64,000 nt of DNA from Occultella glacieicola (GTDB taxonomy: Bacteria; Actinomycetota; Actinomycetes; Actinomycetales; Beutenbergiaceae). Made by a program: the position numbers and the translations under genes. Position 1 is the stretch's first letter. Every line of letters starts with the position of its first letter. The notes beneath the pieces are model-generated. The model searched no databases. It had not been told where the DNA came from and worked only from the letters and a program-made list of their open reading frames with translations. Below, piece by piece: positions 27,150-35,035 of this stretch. The stretch is from positions 62,001 to 126,000 of the forward strand of contig NZ_SMNA01000015.1 of assembly GCF_004353825.1 (NCBI RefSeq). Reading direction: 5' to 3'.

Positions 27150-28169
27150 TCAGAGCAATACGGTCGCTCCCGTGCGGACCGAGTCGTATGCCGCCTGCAC
27201 GATCCGCACCGTGCGCAGCCCGGAGCGCCCGTCCGGTTGTGGGGCTCGGCCGGCGGCGATCGAAGCGAGGAACTCGGCGATCATCGCGGTGTCCGGGTCG
27301 GTGCCGTAGGAGAGCCACAGACCGTTGCCACGCGTTTGCGAGTGCCCGTCGACGCGGGTGTTGAACGCATCCATGTCGGCGATGCCACGGTCACCGGTCA
27401 ACTGGAGCGTCAGCCCGCCCCACGTCGGGTAGCTGTCCGGCCTGGACCAGCTGCAGTCGATCGTGACGACCACGCCGCCGTCGAGCTCGATCGAGATCAG
27501 GCCACCGGTCTCGACCCCGACCTCACCGTGCAGGACCGTGTTGCTGAGTGCGTAGACGCTCCGGGCGGCGACGCCGTCGAAGAGGCTGTCCAGCAGGTCG
27601 GCCACGTGCACCGTATGGTCGGTGATCGACCCGCCGCCGGCGAGCTCCGGGTCGACGAACCAGGATCGGTCCCCCTTGGGCAGCTTGCCGTTGTTGGCCC
27701 CGACCACTGCGCGGACCTCGCCGACGGCGCCCGCGTCGTAGGCCCGCTTGAGCGCCTTGAAGGCCGTCGAGAACCGCACGGGGTGGGCGACCATGAGGTT
27801 GACGCCCGCCGACTCGCAGGCCGAGACCATGGCTTCGGCATCGGGCACCGACGTGGCCAGGGGCTTCTCGCACAACACGTGCGCGCCCTGCGCCGCTGCC
27901 TGCTCGACCAGCGGGAGGTGCCGTACGTTCTCCGCGCAGATGACGACGGCGTCCGGTCCCCACTCCCAGACCGCCTCGTAGGTCTCGAGGTAGCGGACGC
28001 CGAGTTGTGCGGCCAGGACAGTCCCGCCGCTCTCGCCGACCGGACGCTCGCCGTGGTCGGGGTCGGCGGCGACGAGCTCGATGTCCCGACGCCCGTTCAG
28101 TGCCCGCACATAGGACAGCGCATGCGGGTGCGCGAAGGACAGTACGGCGATCTTCAGTGGGGACCTCAT
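27150..28169 (-). CDS. Gfo/Idh/MocA oxidoreductase (second of pair)
   Basis: 339-residue NAD(P)-dependent sugar or cyclitol dehydrogenase. The Rossmann part opens KIAVLSFAHPHALSYVRAL, where the usual GxGxxG is replaced by SFAHPHA, an atypical cofactor loop. The conserved CEKPLATSV holds the catalytic lysine, and ITDHTVHVADLLDSL matches the metal/substrate DxxxH motif. Its ATG overlaps the stop of the other oxidoreductase (ATGA). The altered glycine loop suggests changed cofactor binding or a non-redox role. Confidence 0.87.
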   Translation of the reverse strand: MRSPLKIAVLSFAHPHALSYVRALNGRRDIELVAADPDHGERPVGESGGTVLAAQLGVRYLETYEAVWEWGPDAVVICAENVRHLPLVEQAAAQGAHVLCEKPLATSVPDAEAMVSACESAGVNLMVAHPVRFSTAFKALKRAYDAGAVGEVRAVVGANNGKLPKGDRSWFVDPELAGGGSITDHTVHVADLLDSLFDGVAARSVYALSNTVLHGEVGVETGGLISIELDGGVVVTIDCSWSRPDSYPTWGGLTLQLTGDRGIADMDAFNTRVDGHSQTRGNGLWLSYGTDPDTAMIAEFLASIAAGRAPQPDGRSGLRTVRIVQAAYDSVRTGATVLL

Positions 28170-29194
28170 GCCGCCACCTCGACGTTCCCGATCGGTGCGA
28201 CGGCGACCGGTTGCCCAATCTGCAGCGACGTGACGGCGGCCTCGGCGACCAGGATCGCCGCCAGCCCGTCCTCGGCGCTGACCCGGGGTGGGTCGCCGCC
28301 CATGAAGGCGCGGGCGATCTCGCTCAACTCCAGCTCGAACGGACCGACACCACTGACCTCGGGCAGCAGGCCGGTCCCGGCCCTACCGTCGTGGCCGGCG
28401 CCACCGTCGATGACGAGGGGCTTGTGCTCGGCGGAGTCGTGCCGAAGGATCCCGCCGGTGCCGGCGATCTCGAACGTCGTCCGGAAGGCCGTGCCGGGTC
28501 GCGCCCAGGTACCGGCTGCGTGAGTGATCGCACCGCTGTGGTGCTGCAGGATCACATGCGCGCTGACCACGCCGTCCTTGCCCGTTCCGGTGCCGGCCTG
28601 CCGCGCGAACACCGTGCCGACCGGGCCCGCGTTCCAGCATGCGAAGTCGAGGTCGTGGATCATCTGGTCGAGGATCACACCGCCGGAGGCCTCCTCGTCG
28701 TGGAACCAGTCCATGTCGGGCCGGGAACCCGTGCGGGTGAAGCGTTGGACCGCGACCGTGCCGATGGTGCCGGCGGCCACCTCGCGGTGCATCGACTCGT
28801 ACTCGCTGAAGTAGCGGACCACGTGACCGGGGTAGAGCTGCACGCCCGCGGCACGGCAGGCCTCGATCGCCAGGCGGGCATCGGTTGAGGTGCGAGCCAA
28901 CGGCTTCTCGCAGAACACGTGCTTACCGGCCGCCGCGCCCGCCTGGACATAGCCGAGATGCGACGGCGTCGGGGTGACGATGTCGACGACGTCGACCAGG
29001 TCGAGCAGTTCCGCGAACGAGTCTACGGCCACGCCCCCATGGCTCGCCGCGAGAGCCTGCGCCCCGGCCGTCGAGAAGTGGCTGATCTCCGCGCCGATGC
29101 TCAGCCAGGCCGACAGATGGGCACCGGCGATGCCGCCGGCGCCGATCATGCCGACACGTAGCGGGGGTGGCGCAGGGGTGACCTGGACAGTCAC
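28166..29194 (-). CDS. Gfo/Idh/MocA oxidoreductase (first of pair)
   Basis: 342-residue NAD(P)-dependent sugar or cyclitol dehydrogenase with a standard cofactor loop (VGMIGAGGIAGAHLSAW), catalytic FCEKPLARTS, and the ILDQMIHDLDFACW motif. The GTG at 29194 overlaps the stop of the ROK gene (GTGA) and has a GGAAGGA ribosome site. The open frame continues far upstream but only as shadow of the ROK gene. Its partner is translationally coupled downstream. Two such enzymes in series often oxidise and then reduce or epimerise a sugar position, which is inference here. Confidence 0.92.
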   Translation of the reverse strand: MTVQVTPAPPPLRVGMIGAGGIAGAHLSAWLSIGAEISHFSTAGAQALAASHGGVAVDSFAELLDLVDVVDIVTPTPSHLGYVQAGAAAGKHVFCEKPLARTSTDARLAIEACRAAGVQLYPGHVVRYFSEYESMHREVAAGTIGTVAVQRFTRTGSRPDMDWFHDEEASGGVILDQMIHDLDFACWNAGPVGTVFARQAGTGTGKDGVVSAHVILQHHSGAITHAAGTWARPGTAFRTTFEIAGTGGILRHDSAEHKPLVIDGGAGHDGRAGTGLLPEVSGVGPFELELSEIARAFMGGDPPRVSAEDGLAAILVAEAAVTSLQIGQPVAVAPIGNVEVAA

Positions 29195-30375
29195 GGGCGT
29201 TCCTTCCCTTGGTGGTCCGGCTCTTCGTGGTTCGAGGTCCTGGCTGCGATCACGGCGTCGACCAGTGGGTCGGCGGCCGCTGCCGTGAGCTGGGCTCGTC
29301 GAACGCCGCCGAGCGCCACGGCGGAGTCGGTGAGTGCGGACACGGTGAGCGGGGTGCGCCAGCCGCGCGGGTCGGCAGCGGATGCCAGATGGGCGCGCAA
29401 CCCCTCGACGATCCGTTCGCCGGCGCCGGACAGGCCGCCACCGATGACGACGACCTCGGGGTCCAGGACCGCCGTCATGAACCGGATCGTGCGGGCGAGC
29501 TCGGCGCAGTAGCGGTCGACGCGGACCTGGCTGTCGGCCTCCCCGGCGGCGGCCTTCGCGAAGACCGCGGCGACCTGGGCGCTGGTTGCCGAGCTGTCGC
29601 CGAGCAGCACACCGGGGGTGTCGAAGAACAACTCGGGCACGGAGCCGATCTCTCCTGCCTCGCCATGGCGACCCGTCACGATCTGCCCGTCGATCATGAT
29701 CGACGCTCGCGCGCGCCAGCCGGCGAGGAGGTACAGGACGTCCCGATGGTTGCGAGCCGCGCCGCGCCACTGCTCGGCCAGCGCAGCGAGGTTGGCGTCG
29801 TTGACGAGTTCGACATCGGCGCCGGCCCACTCGGCGAGCTGAGCACGGATGTCGGAGCCACTCCAGCGGGGCACCACCACGGACCGTGACAGGCGGCCCT
29901 CGGAGTCCACGACACCTGGGACGCCGACGGCGAGGGACCGCAGCTGATCGACCCTGATCCCGAGCTCGTCGGTGGCGTCCTGGACGGCGCGCTCGACCAG
30001 TTGGAGGAGCTCTGGGCCGTCCGCTCCGCTCGGCACCGCGGCCCGGTGGGTGACACGGATCGTGCTGTCGATATCCGCGATCATCACCAGGATCTCGTGC
30101 CTGCCGACATCGACACCGGCCACGAACGCCGCGTCGGGGTCGATCGCGTAGCGGCGTGCCGGTCGACCCGCGCCGCGAGTGCGGTCGCTCTCGCCCCCGC
30201 CCGGTTCCTGCGGCCGGATCATCCCGGTCGCGACGAGTTCGGCGAGGATGACCTCGAGCGTCGGCCGCGACAGTCCGGCGGTTCCCCGCAGCTCGGTGAC
30301 GCTCGCCGGGCCGCCGGTAGCCAGCACGCGCAGAACGGCGGCGGTGTTGGCCCGGCGTTGTAGGTCTTGCGTCAT
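29191..30375 (-). CDS. ROK-family transcriptional repressor
   Basis: 394-residue repressor. An N-terminal winged helix (NTAAVLRVLATGGPASVTEL, then GLSRPTLEVILAELVATGMI) is joined to a ROK sugar-kinase-like domain with VAGVDVGRHEILVMIAD and GEAGEIGSVPELF. The usual ROK zinc-finger CxCGxxGC is missing; the region reads GSVPELFFDTPG, so the zinc site is lost. The ATG at 30375 is chosen because the residues before it are not coding-like and a palindromic operator lies immediately upstream. It heads an overlapping operon with two oxidoreductases, and probably controls itself and the sugar genes. Confidence 0.88.
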   Translation of the reverse strand: MTQDLQRRANTAAVLRVLATGGPASVTELRGTAGLSRPTLEVILAELVATGMIRPQEPGGGESDRTRGAGRPARRYAIDPDAAFVAGVDVGRHEILVMIADIDSTIRVTHRAAVPSGADGPELLQLVERAVQDATDELGIRVDQLRSLAVGVPGVVDSEGRLSRSVVVPRWSGSDIRAQLAEWAGADVELVNDANLAALAEQWRGAARNHRDVLYLLAGWRARASIMIDGQIVTGRHGEAGEIGSVPELFFDTPGVLLGDSSATSAQVAAVFAKAAAGEADSQVRVDRYCAELARTIRFMTAVLDPEVVVIGGGLSGAGERIVEGLRAHLASAADPRGWRTPLTVSALTDSAVALGGVRRAQLTAAAADPLVDAVIAARTSNHEEPDHQGKERP

Positions 30376-30376
30376 G

Positions 30377-30399
30377 GCTAATACGCTAGGCCTATTAGC
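30377..30399 (-). promoter_or_regulatory. Palindromic operator at ROK gene start
   Basis: GCTAATA and TATTAGC form perfect 7-base arms 9 bases apart; inside lies a second palindrome, TAGGCCTA (30387-30394). The AT-rich arms stand out in this GC-rich region. The site touches the ROK start codon, so binding would block transcription start or elongation (autorepression). Confidence 0.7.
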
Positions 30400-30450
30400 G
30401 GAAGTGCGCAAGGATGACGTGACGATCGCCGTCAAGCGTTCGTCCGATGT

Positions 30451-31110
30451 TTACCCGAACGTCGTCCACTGTCCTTCGGAGACCACCTCGACGGCCCCGT
30501 CGACGACCGTGAAGGCGCTCTGTTCGTCGATGGCATAGGCGGGCCCGCCGATGTCGGTGGCCCACCGCTGCGCATCGGCCAGGGAGTTGCCCGGGAAGGC
30601 GTTCAGGTGCGGGAAGATCGAGAAGTCGACGACGCCAAGGGTGCGGTCGTCCGGTGCGGACGGCCACTCGACGAAGTACTCCCCGATCCGGGGTGCCATC
30701 ACCATGCTCCCGGCGCTCACTTCGACCCAGACCGTGTCGGCCAGCGCAGGCAGGCGCTCGGCAAGCCCCGACTCCCGCATCCAGTGGGCCAGGTACGTCG
30801 CGTCACCGCCGTCGACGAGGAGCACCTCGGCGTCGCGGGCCCAGGGGACCCATCGCTCGGTGCCGATGGTGGGCAGCGCGGTGAGCTCGAGGACGCCGAG
30901 CGAGCACCAACCGAGGCCGGTGAAGTGCTGGAAGTCGGGGTCGGCGGCGATGAGGCCCCGCACCGATCGCGGACCGCACATCGGGTGACCCCACTGCGCG
31001 GTCGGGACACAGAGGGCGTGACACTCGGCCACCGGTTTGCCGAGCAGCTGCACTAGTGCCGAGTGGATGCTCGGGTTCGTGACGCCGCCCGAGGTGAGCA
31101 GGAGCCTCAC
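30451..31110 (-). CDS. Peptidase S51-family protein (peptidase E-like)
   Basis: 219-residue protein of the class-I glutamine-amidotransferase-like fold. RLLLTSGGVTNPSI opens the first strand, EVLLVDGGDATYLAHWM gives the GG-N/D-T substrate loop, and EVSAGSMVMAP holds the nucleophile (Ser about 132) in the SAG turn of peptidase E and cyanophycinase. FSIFPHLNAFPGN provides the histidine region. Peptidase E cleaves Asp-X dipeptides; the sequence does not show which substrate applies. GTG 31110 has GGAGG four bases upstream. It precedes the ROK operon on the same strand but with an operator between, so it may be separate. Confidence 0.82.
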   Translation of the reverse strand: MRLLLTSGGVTNPSIHSALVQLLGKPVAECHALCVPTAQWGHPMCGPRSVRGLIAADPDFQHFTGLGWCSLGVLELTALPTIGTERWVPWARDAEVLLVDGGDATYLAHWMRESGLAERLPALADTVWVEVSAGSMVMAPRIGEYFVEWPSAPDDRTLGVVDFSIFPHLNAFPGNSLADAQRWATDIGGPAYAIDEQSAFTVVDGAVEVVSEGQWTTFG

Positions 31111-31213
31111 GGTGCCTCCAGAGATTGAGCGCAACGGATGGATGCAGGGTCAGACCCGGGCCTGCGCCGGAACTCGTCGAAGTCCGGGCCCGCCTGTCGC
31201 CGCAGGCCAGGGC

Positions 31214-32005
31214 TCATCGAACGGCCCGCTGCTCCACGGTGAGGATCTCGGACCCGTCCTCGGTGATGGCGATCGTGTGCTCGCTGTGCGCGGTCCGGCA
31301 GCCGGTCGCGCTTCGGAGGGTCCATCCATCGGCGTCGGTCACCAGCTGATCGGTGTCGGCCATCACCCACGGTTCCAGTGCGAGCAGCAGTCCGGGACGC
31401 AGTCGGTAGCCGCGGCCCGGTCGCCCGGTGTTCGGGATGTGCGGATCCTGGTGCATCGTCGATCCGATGCCATGGCCCCCGAAGTCGGTGTTGATGGAGT
31501 ACCCGGCCGCGGTCAGAACCGAGCCGATGGCATGGGAGATGTCGCCCAGACGAGCGCCCGGTCCGGCGGCGGCGATGCCCGCGGTCAGTGCGCGCTCGGT
31601 CGCCTCGATCATCGCGGCGCTCTCGGCACCATCGGTGAGTCGGGCGTCGCCCACGATGAAGCTGATGGCGGCGTCCGCGGCGACACCTCCGTGGGTGACC
31701 GCGAGGTCGAGGGTGAGCAGGTCGCCGTCGGCAAGGGTGTAGTCGTGCGGCATCCCGTGCAGCACGGCGTCGTTGACCGCCGTGCAGATGTAGTGGCCGA
31801 AGGGACCGCGTCCGAACGACGGCGCGTACTCGACGTAGCAGGACTGCGCCCCGGCCTCGGCGATCATCGCCTCGGTCCAGGCGTCGATGTCCAGGAGGTT
31901 CGTGCCGACCAGACTCCGGCTCTTCAGTGTCTGCAGGATGTCGGCGACCAGACCGCCGGTGTGTCGTGCCTGGGCCACCTCGGCGGGTCTGAGGATCTCG
32001 ATCAC
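31214..32005 (-). CDS. Methionine aminopeptidase, type I
   Basis: 263-residue metallo-aminopeptidase that trims the first Met from new proteins. Metal ligands are visible: Asp in LTLDLAVTHGG, Asp in VAADAAISF, His in GGHGIGSTMHQDPHIPN, Glu in LALEPWVM, and Glu in SEHTIAITEDG. The GTG at 32005 has GGAAGG six bases upstream; an earlier TTG is less likely. It is divergent from an XRE regulator with shared repeats between them, which is unusual for a housekeeping map gene, so this is probably an extra, regulated copy. Confidence 0.9.
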   Translation of the reverse strand: MIEILRPAEVAQARHTGGLVADILQTLKSRSLVGTNLLDIDAWTEAMIAEAGAQSCYVEYAPSFGRGPFGHYICTAVNDAVLHGMPHDYTLADGDLLTLDLAVTHGGVAADAAISFIVGDARLTDGAESAAMIEATERALTAGIAAAGPGARLGDISHAIGSVLTAAGYSINTDFGGHGIGSTMHQDPHIPNTGRPGRGYRLRPGLLLALEPWVMADTDQLVTDADGWTLRSATGCRTAHSEHTIAITEDGSEILTVEQRAVR

Positions 32006-32025
32006 GAGGTGCCTTCCGAGCGCTT

Positions 32026-32067
32026 CCAATAACTATCCCGGCCATATTATCCCGGTATTACTATTGG
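32026..32067. promoter_or_regulatory. Shared regulatory region with inverted and direct repeats
   Basis: CCAATA (32026-32031) and TATTGG (32062-32067) form an outer inverted pair. Inside, TATCCCGG occurs twice in direct orientation (32034-32041 and 32048-32055). TATTAC (32056-32061) could be a -10 for the XRE gene. The 66-base gap controls both the peptidase and regulator genes and is the likely XRE binding site. Confidence 0.55.
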
Positions 32068-32071
32068 AGCC

Positions 32072-32455
32072 ATGGTCAGGTTGCCACTCACCCCCGCAGA
32101 GGTCGAGCGCGGCCGCCGACTCGGTGCGCTGTTGCGGCGCGCCAGGGGAGCGCGCTCGATGCTCGAGGTTGCGCTCGACGCGGGCGTCTCACCCGAGACG
32201 CTCCGGAAGATCGAGTCGGGCCGCGTCGCGACCCCCGCCTTCTCGACCATCGCCGCGATCGCCGATGTCCTCGGGCTCTCGCTCGATATGGTCTGGGCCG
32301 CGATCAACGAGATTGAACGTGGTGCGCCATCGAACCTCGAAAAGTTGATCGCCGAGGGCGGGGTGACTCCCGCGCGCACCAAGCGGCACGCGCTCCCAGC
32401 ACCGGTGGAGTCCCGGGGCGCCGTGAGTGACCTGGTCGCTGACCAGCGTCGTTGA
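32072..32455 (+). CDS. XRE-family helix-turn-helix regulator
   Basis: 127-residue DNA-binding protein. The helix-turn-helix of about residues 12-72 includes LGALLRRARGARSMLEVALDAGVSPETLRKIESGR (quoted core SPETLRKIESGR) and FSTIAAIADVLGLSLDMVW. The C-terminal 45 residues are polar, without a recognised sensor domain. GGAG lies only two bases before the ATG, so initiation may be near-leaderless. Being divergent from the methionine aminopeptidase gene, it probably regulates that gene and itself. Confidence 0.85.
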   Translation: MVRLPLTPAEVERGRRLGALLRRARGARSMLEVALDAGVSPETLRKIESGRVATPAFSTIAAIADVLGLSLDMVWAAINEIERGAPSNLEKLIAEGGVTPARTKRHALPAPVESRGAVSDLVADQRR

Positions 32456-32502
32456 TCGCCTATCTCGACACTGGCGTTGTGACTCTTGCGCTCACGCCGG
32501 GT

Positions 32503-33924
32503 TCAGGCCAGGCGCCGCCGTTCGTCCACGACGGCGATCACCAGTGCCACGGCCACGATCGCCAGCACCACCCGCAGGCTCAGGGACATCGCGTGGTCGT
32601 AGTCGCCCGAGGCGGCGAGAGTGGAGAAGAACACCGCGGCCGTGGCGGCCACGCCCACCGAGGTGCCGACCCGCTGGCCGGTCTGCAGGGCACCCGCGGC
32701 CACGCCGGCGTGATGCACCGGCACGTCGGCGAGGGTGAGGGCCTGGTTCGGGGAGATCACGATGCCGTTGCCGAACCCGGACACGATCAGAACCGCCGCG
32801 ATCCACCAGATGATCGATTCGCCGTCGAACAGGCTCACGAGTACGTCGGTGGCCGCGATGCCGATCAGCATCAGCACGATGCCGGCCACGACCAGCCGTC
32901 TCCCGAACCGGTTCACCCACTTGCCGCCGAGCCAGGCCGAGAGGGATCCGGCGAGCGCGAACGGGGTGAGCACCAGGCCGGCCTGCCACGGCTCGAGGCC
33001 CAGTCCGTTCTGCAGGTACAGGGTCGAGACCAGGAAGATCCCGGTGAACCCGCCGAAGTAGGCCATCCCGAGAGTCGCCCCACGGGTGTACGACGGCGTG
33101 TGGAGCAGGTCCGTGGTGATCACCGGTTGGCCGCCGCGTGCCTCGAGCCGACGCTCCCACCACCCGAACGCTCCCAGGGCGACCGCGGCCACGACGAGCA
33201 GCCACCAGGGTGCGTCGGTGAACGAGCCCTCGGAGACCTGCACGAACGGGAACAGGAAACTCAGCACTGCGATCCCGAGCAGCGCCAGCCCGGGCACGTC
33301 CAGGCTCGCTCGGGCGCCCGGCGCGCGGGCGGGACGCACCCTGGGCAGCAGGCGCCAGGCGAGCGCCAGGGCGATCAGCCCGACCGGGACGTTCACCAGG
33401 AACACCGCCCGCCAGCCCTGTTCGGGGCCGAACGCGGCGATCAACGCGCCGCCCAGCAGCGGTCCCACGGCAGTGGAGAAACCGACGGTCGCGCCGAACC
33501 AGCCGAACGCACGGCCACGGTCCGGGCCGCTGAAGAGCTCCTGGATCATCGCGATGACCTGCGGGTTCAGCAGCCCCGCGGCCGCGCCCTGGAGGAGCCG
33601 GCCGACCGCCAGCATCGGCGCGGACGCGACCAACCCACACAGCGCACTGGTCAGCACGAACAGGGTCAGGCCGATCAGGAACATCACCCGGCGCCCGAAC
33701 AGGTCACCGAGCCGGCCGGCGGGTACCAGGACGAGGCCGAACGCGAGCGTGTATCCGGCCACGATCCACTGCAGGTGGGACGGGCTGGCGGTCAGGGCAC
33801 CTTCGATCGAGGGCAGGGCGACGTTGACGATGGAGACGTCGAGCAGGGTCATGAAGCCCGCGGTCAGGCAGACCGCGAAGGCACGCCAGGGACGGCTCAC
33901 GGCGGCGGGTGGGGTGGTGGGCAT
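32503..33924 (-). CDS. MFS multidrug exporter, DHA2 (14-helix) family
   Basis: 473-residue major facilitator protein. Motif C-like and family marks are FMTLLDVSIVNVALPSI in helix 1, the motif A region AGRLGDLFGRRVMFLIG, and GWRAVFLVNVPVGL. About 14 helices are predicted from the hydrophobic runs, as in the DHA2 family of proton-coupled drug exporters. ATG 33924 begins MPTTPP; a long open frame further upstream is the shadow of the divergent corA gene. No regulator gene is directly attached. Substrate is unknown. Confidence 0.9.
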   Translation of the reverse strand: MPTTPPAAVSRPWRAFAVCLTAGFMTLLDVSIVNVALPSIEGALTASPSHLQWIVAGYTLAFGLVLVPAGRLGDLFGRRVMFLIGLTLFVLTSALCGLVASAPMLAVGRLLQGAAAGLLNPQVIAMIQELFSGPDRGRAFGWFGATVGFSTAVGPLLGGALIAAFGPEQGWRAVFLVNVPVGLIALALAWRLLPRVRPARAPGARASLDVPGLALLGIAVLSFLFPFVQVSEGSFTDAPWWLLVVAAVALGAFGWWERRLEARGGQPVITTDLLHTPSYTRGATLGMAYFGGFTGIFLVSTLYLQNGLGLEPWQAGLVLTPFALAGSLSAWLGGKWVNRFGRRLVVAGIVLMLIGIAATDVLVSLFDGESIIWWIAAVLIVSGFGNGIVISPNQALTLADVPVHHAGVAAGALQTGQRVGTSVGVAATAAVFFSTLAASGDYDHAMSLSLRVVLAIVAVALVIAVVDERRRLA

Positions 33925-34014
33925 CAGGGCTAGGTCTACCACGCAGTCCCGACTCCCGAACCCGGTGCCCAGCGGGTGACCGGCGTGTCCCGTCCGTGCC
34001 CTCGCGCGGGCACG

Positions 34015-34020
34015 GACAAT
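34015..34020 (+). promoter_or_regulatory. -10 box for leaderless corA
   Basis: GACAAT exactly six bases before the GTG at 34027. No separate ribosome site can fit in the remaining space. Confidence 0.45.
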
Positions 34021-34026
34021 GCAGGG

Positions 34027-35025
34027 GTGCCCCTCATCGACAACGCCGTGTACGTCGACGGCGCGCGGATCGCCGATCCCGCGAGCCTCGACCAGACGTT
34101 CGAGTACCTGCGCACCACCGGTGGCCTCGGCTGGATCGGCCTGCTGCGGCCGACGGACGACGAACTGACGACCGTGGCGGAGGAGTTCGGGCTGCATCCA
34201 CTCGCCGTCGAGGACGCGCGTACCGGCCACCAGCGCGCGAAGCTCGAACGCTACGAGGACACGCTCTTCGTGGTGCTGCGGCCAGCCTGGTATGAGGACG
34301 CGACCGAGACGGTCGAGTTCGGTGAGCTGCACGTCTTCGTCGGCCACGACTTCGTGGTCACGGTGCGCCACGGTGACGCGCCGGACCTCTCCCGCGTGCG
34401 GAGCCGGATGGAGACCGAGCCCGACCTGCTCGCCCGGGGCGCACAGGCCATCCTGTACGCGATCCTCGACGAGGTCGTCGACCAGTACGAGCCGGTCATC
34501 CGCGGGGTCGAGAACGACATCGACGAGATCGAGGACGCACTGTTCAGCGACACCCGGATGGCGCTGTCACGGCGGATCTACGAGCTCTCCGGCGAGGTGA
34601 TCGCCTTCCAGCGCAGCACCCAGCCGCTGGCCGGGATGCTCGAGGCGCTCCAGCGTGGCGAGCAGAAGTACGGCATCGACGTCGAGTTGCAGCGGCTGGT
34701 CCGCGACGTCGCGGATCACGTCATCCAGGTGACCGACCGGATCGCCTCGTTCCGCGCCATCCTCGACAACGCGCTCACCGTCAACGCGACGATCGTCACG
34801 CAGCGCCAGACCGAGACCGCGCTGGAGCAGAACGACCAGGTGAAGAAGATCTCGGGCTGGGCGGCCATCCTGTTCGGTCCGTCGCTCGTCGGCGCGATCT
34901 ACGGCATGAACTTCGACCACATGCCCGAACTGCACTGGGCGCTCGGCTATCCCTTCGCGCTCGCACTGATGGCGGCGACGAGCCTGACCCTGTGGCGCAT
35001 CTTCAAGTGGCGCAAGTGGATGTAG
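34027..35025 (+). CDS. corA: CorA-family magnesium/cobalt channel
   Basis: 332-residue CorA protein. A soluble alpha/beta domain and long helices are followed by two C-terminal membrane helices; the ion-selectivity motif GMN appears in IYGMNFDHMPEL between them, and the protein ends with a basic WRIFKWRKWM tail. It forms pentamers for magnesium entry. The GTG at 34027 is favoured because the preceding residues are non-coding-like and GACAAT ends six bases before it. It is divergent from the MFS gene and tail-to-tail with the GH42 gene, ten bases away. Confidence 0.93.
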   Translation: MPLIDNAVYVDGARIADPASLDQTFEYLRTTGGLGWIGLLRPTDDELTTVAEEFGLHPLAVEDARTGHQRAKLERYEDTLFVVLRPAWYEDATETVEFGELHVFVGHDFVVTVRHGDAPDLSRVRSRMETEPDLLARGAQAILYAILDEVVDQYEPVIRGVENDIDEIEDALFSDTRMALSRRIYELSGEVIAFQRSTQPLAGMLEALQRGEQKYGIDVELQRLVRDVADHVIQVTDRIASFRAILDNALTVNATIVTQRQTETALEQNDQVKKISGWAAILFGPSLVGAIYGMNFDHMPELHWALGYPFALALMAATSLTLWRIFKWRKWM

Positions 35026-35035
35026 CCGCGGACCG

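Noticed and set aside
26995-27309. Small plus-strand frames in the importer promoter region
   Set aside because: No ribosome site, no family similarity, and they run into the antisense of the oxidoreductase gene.
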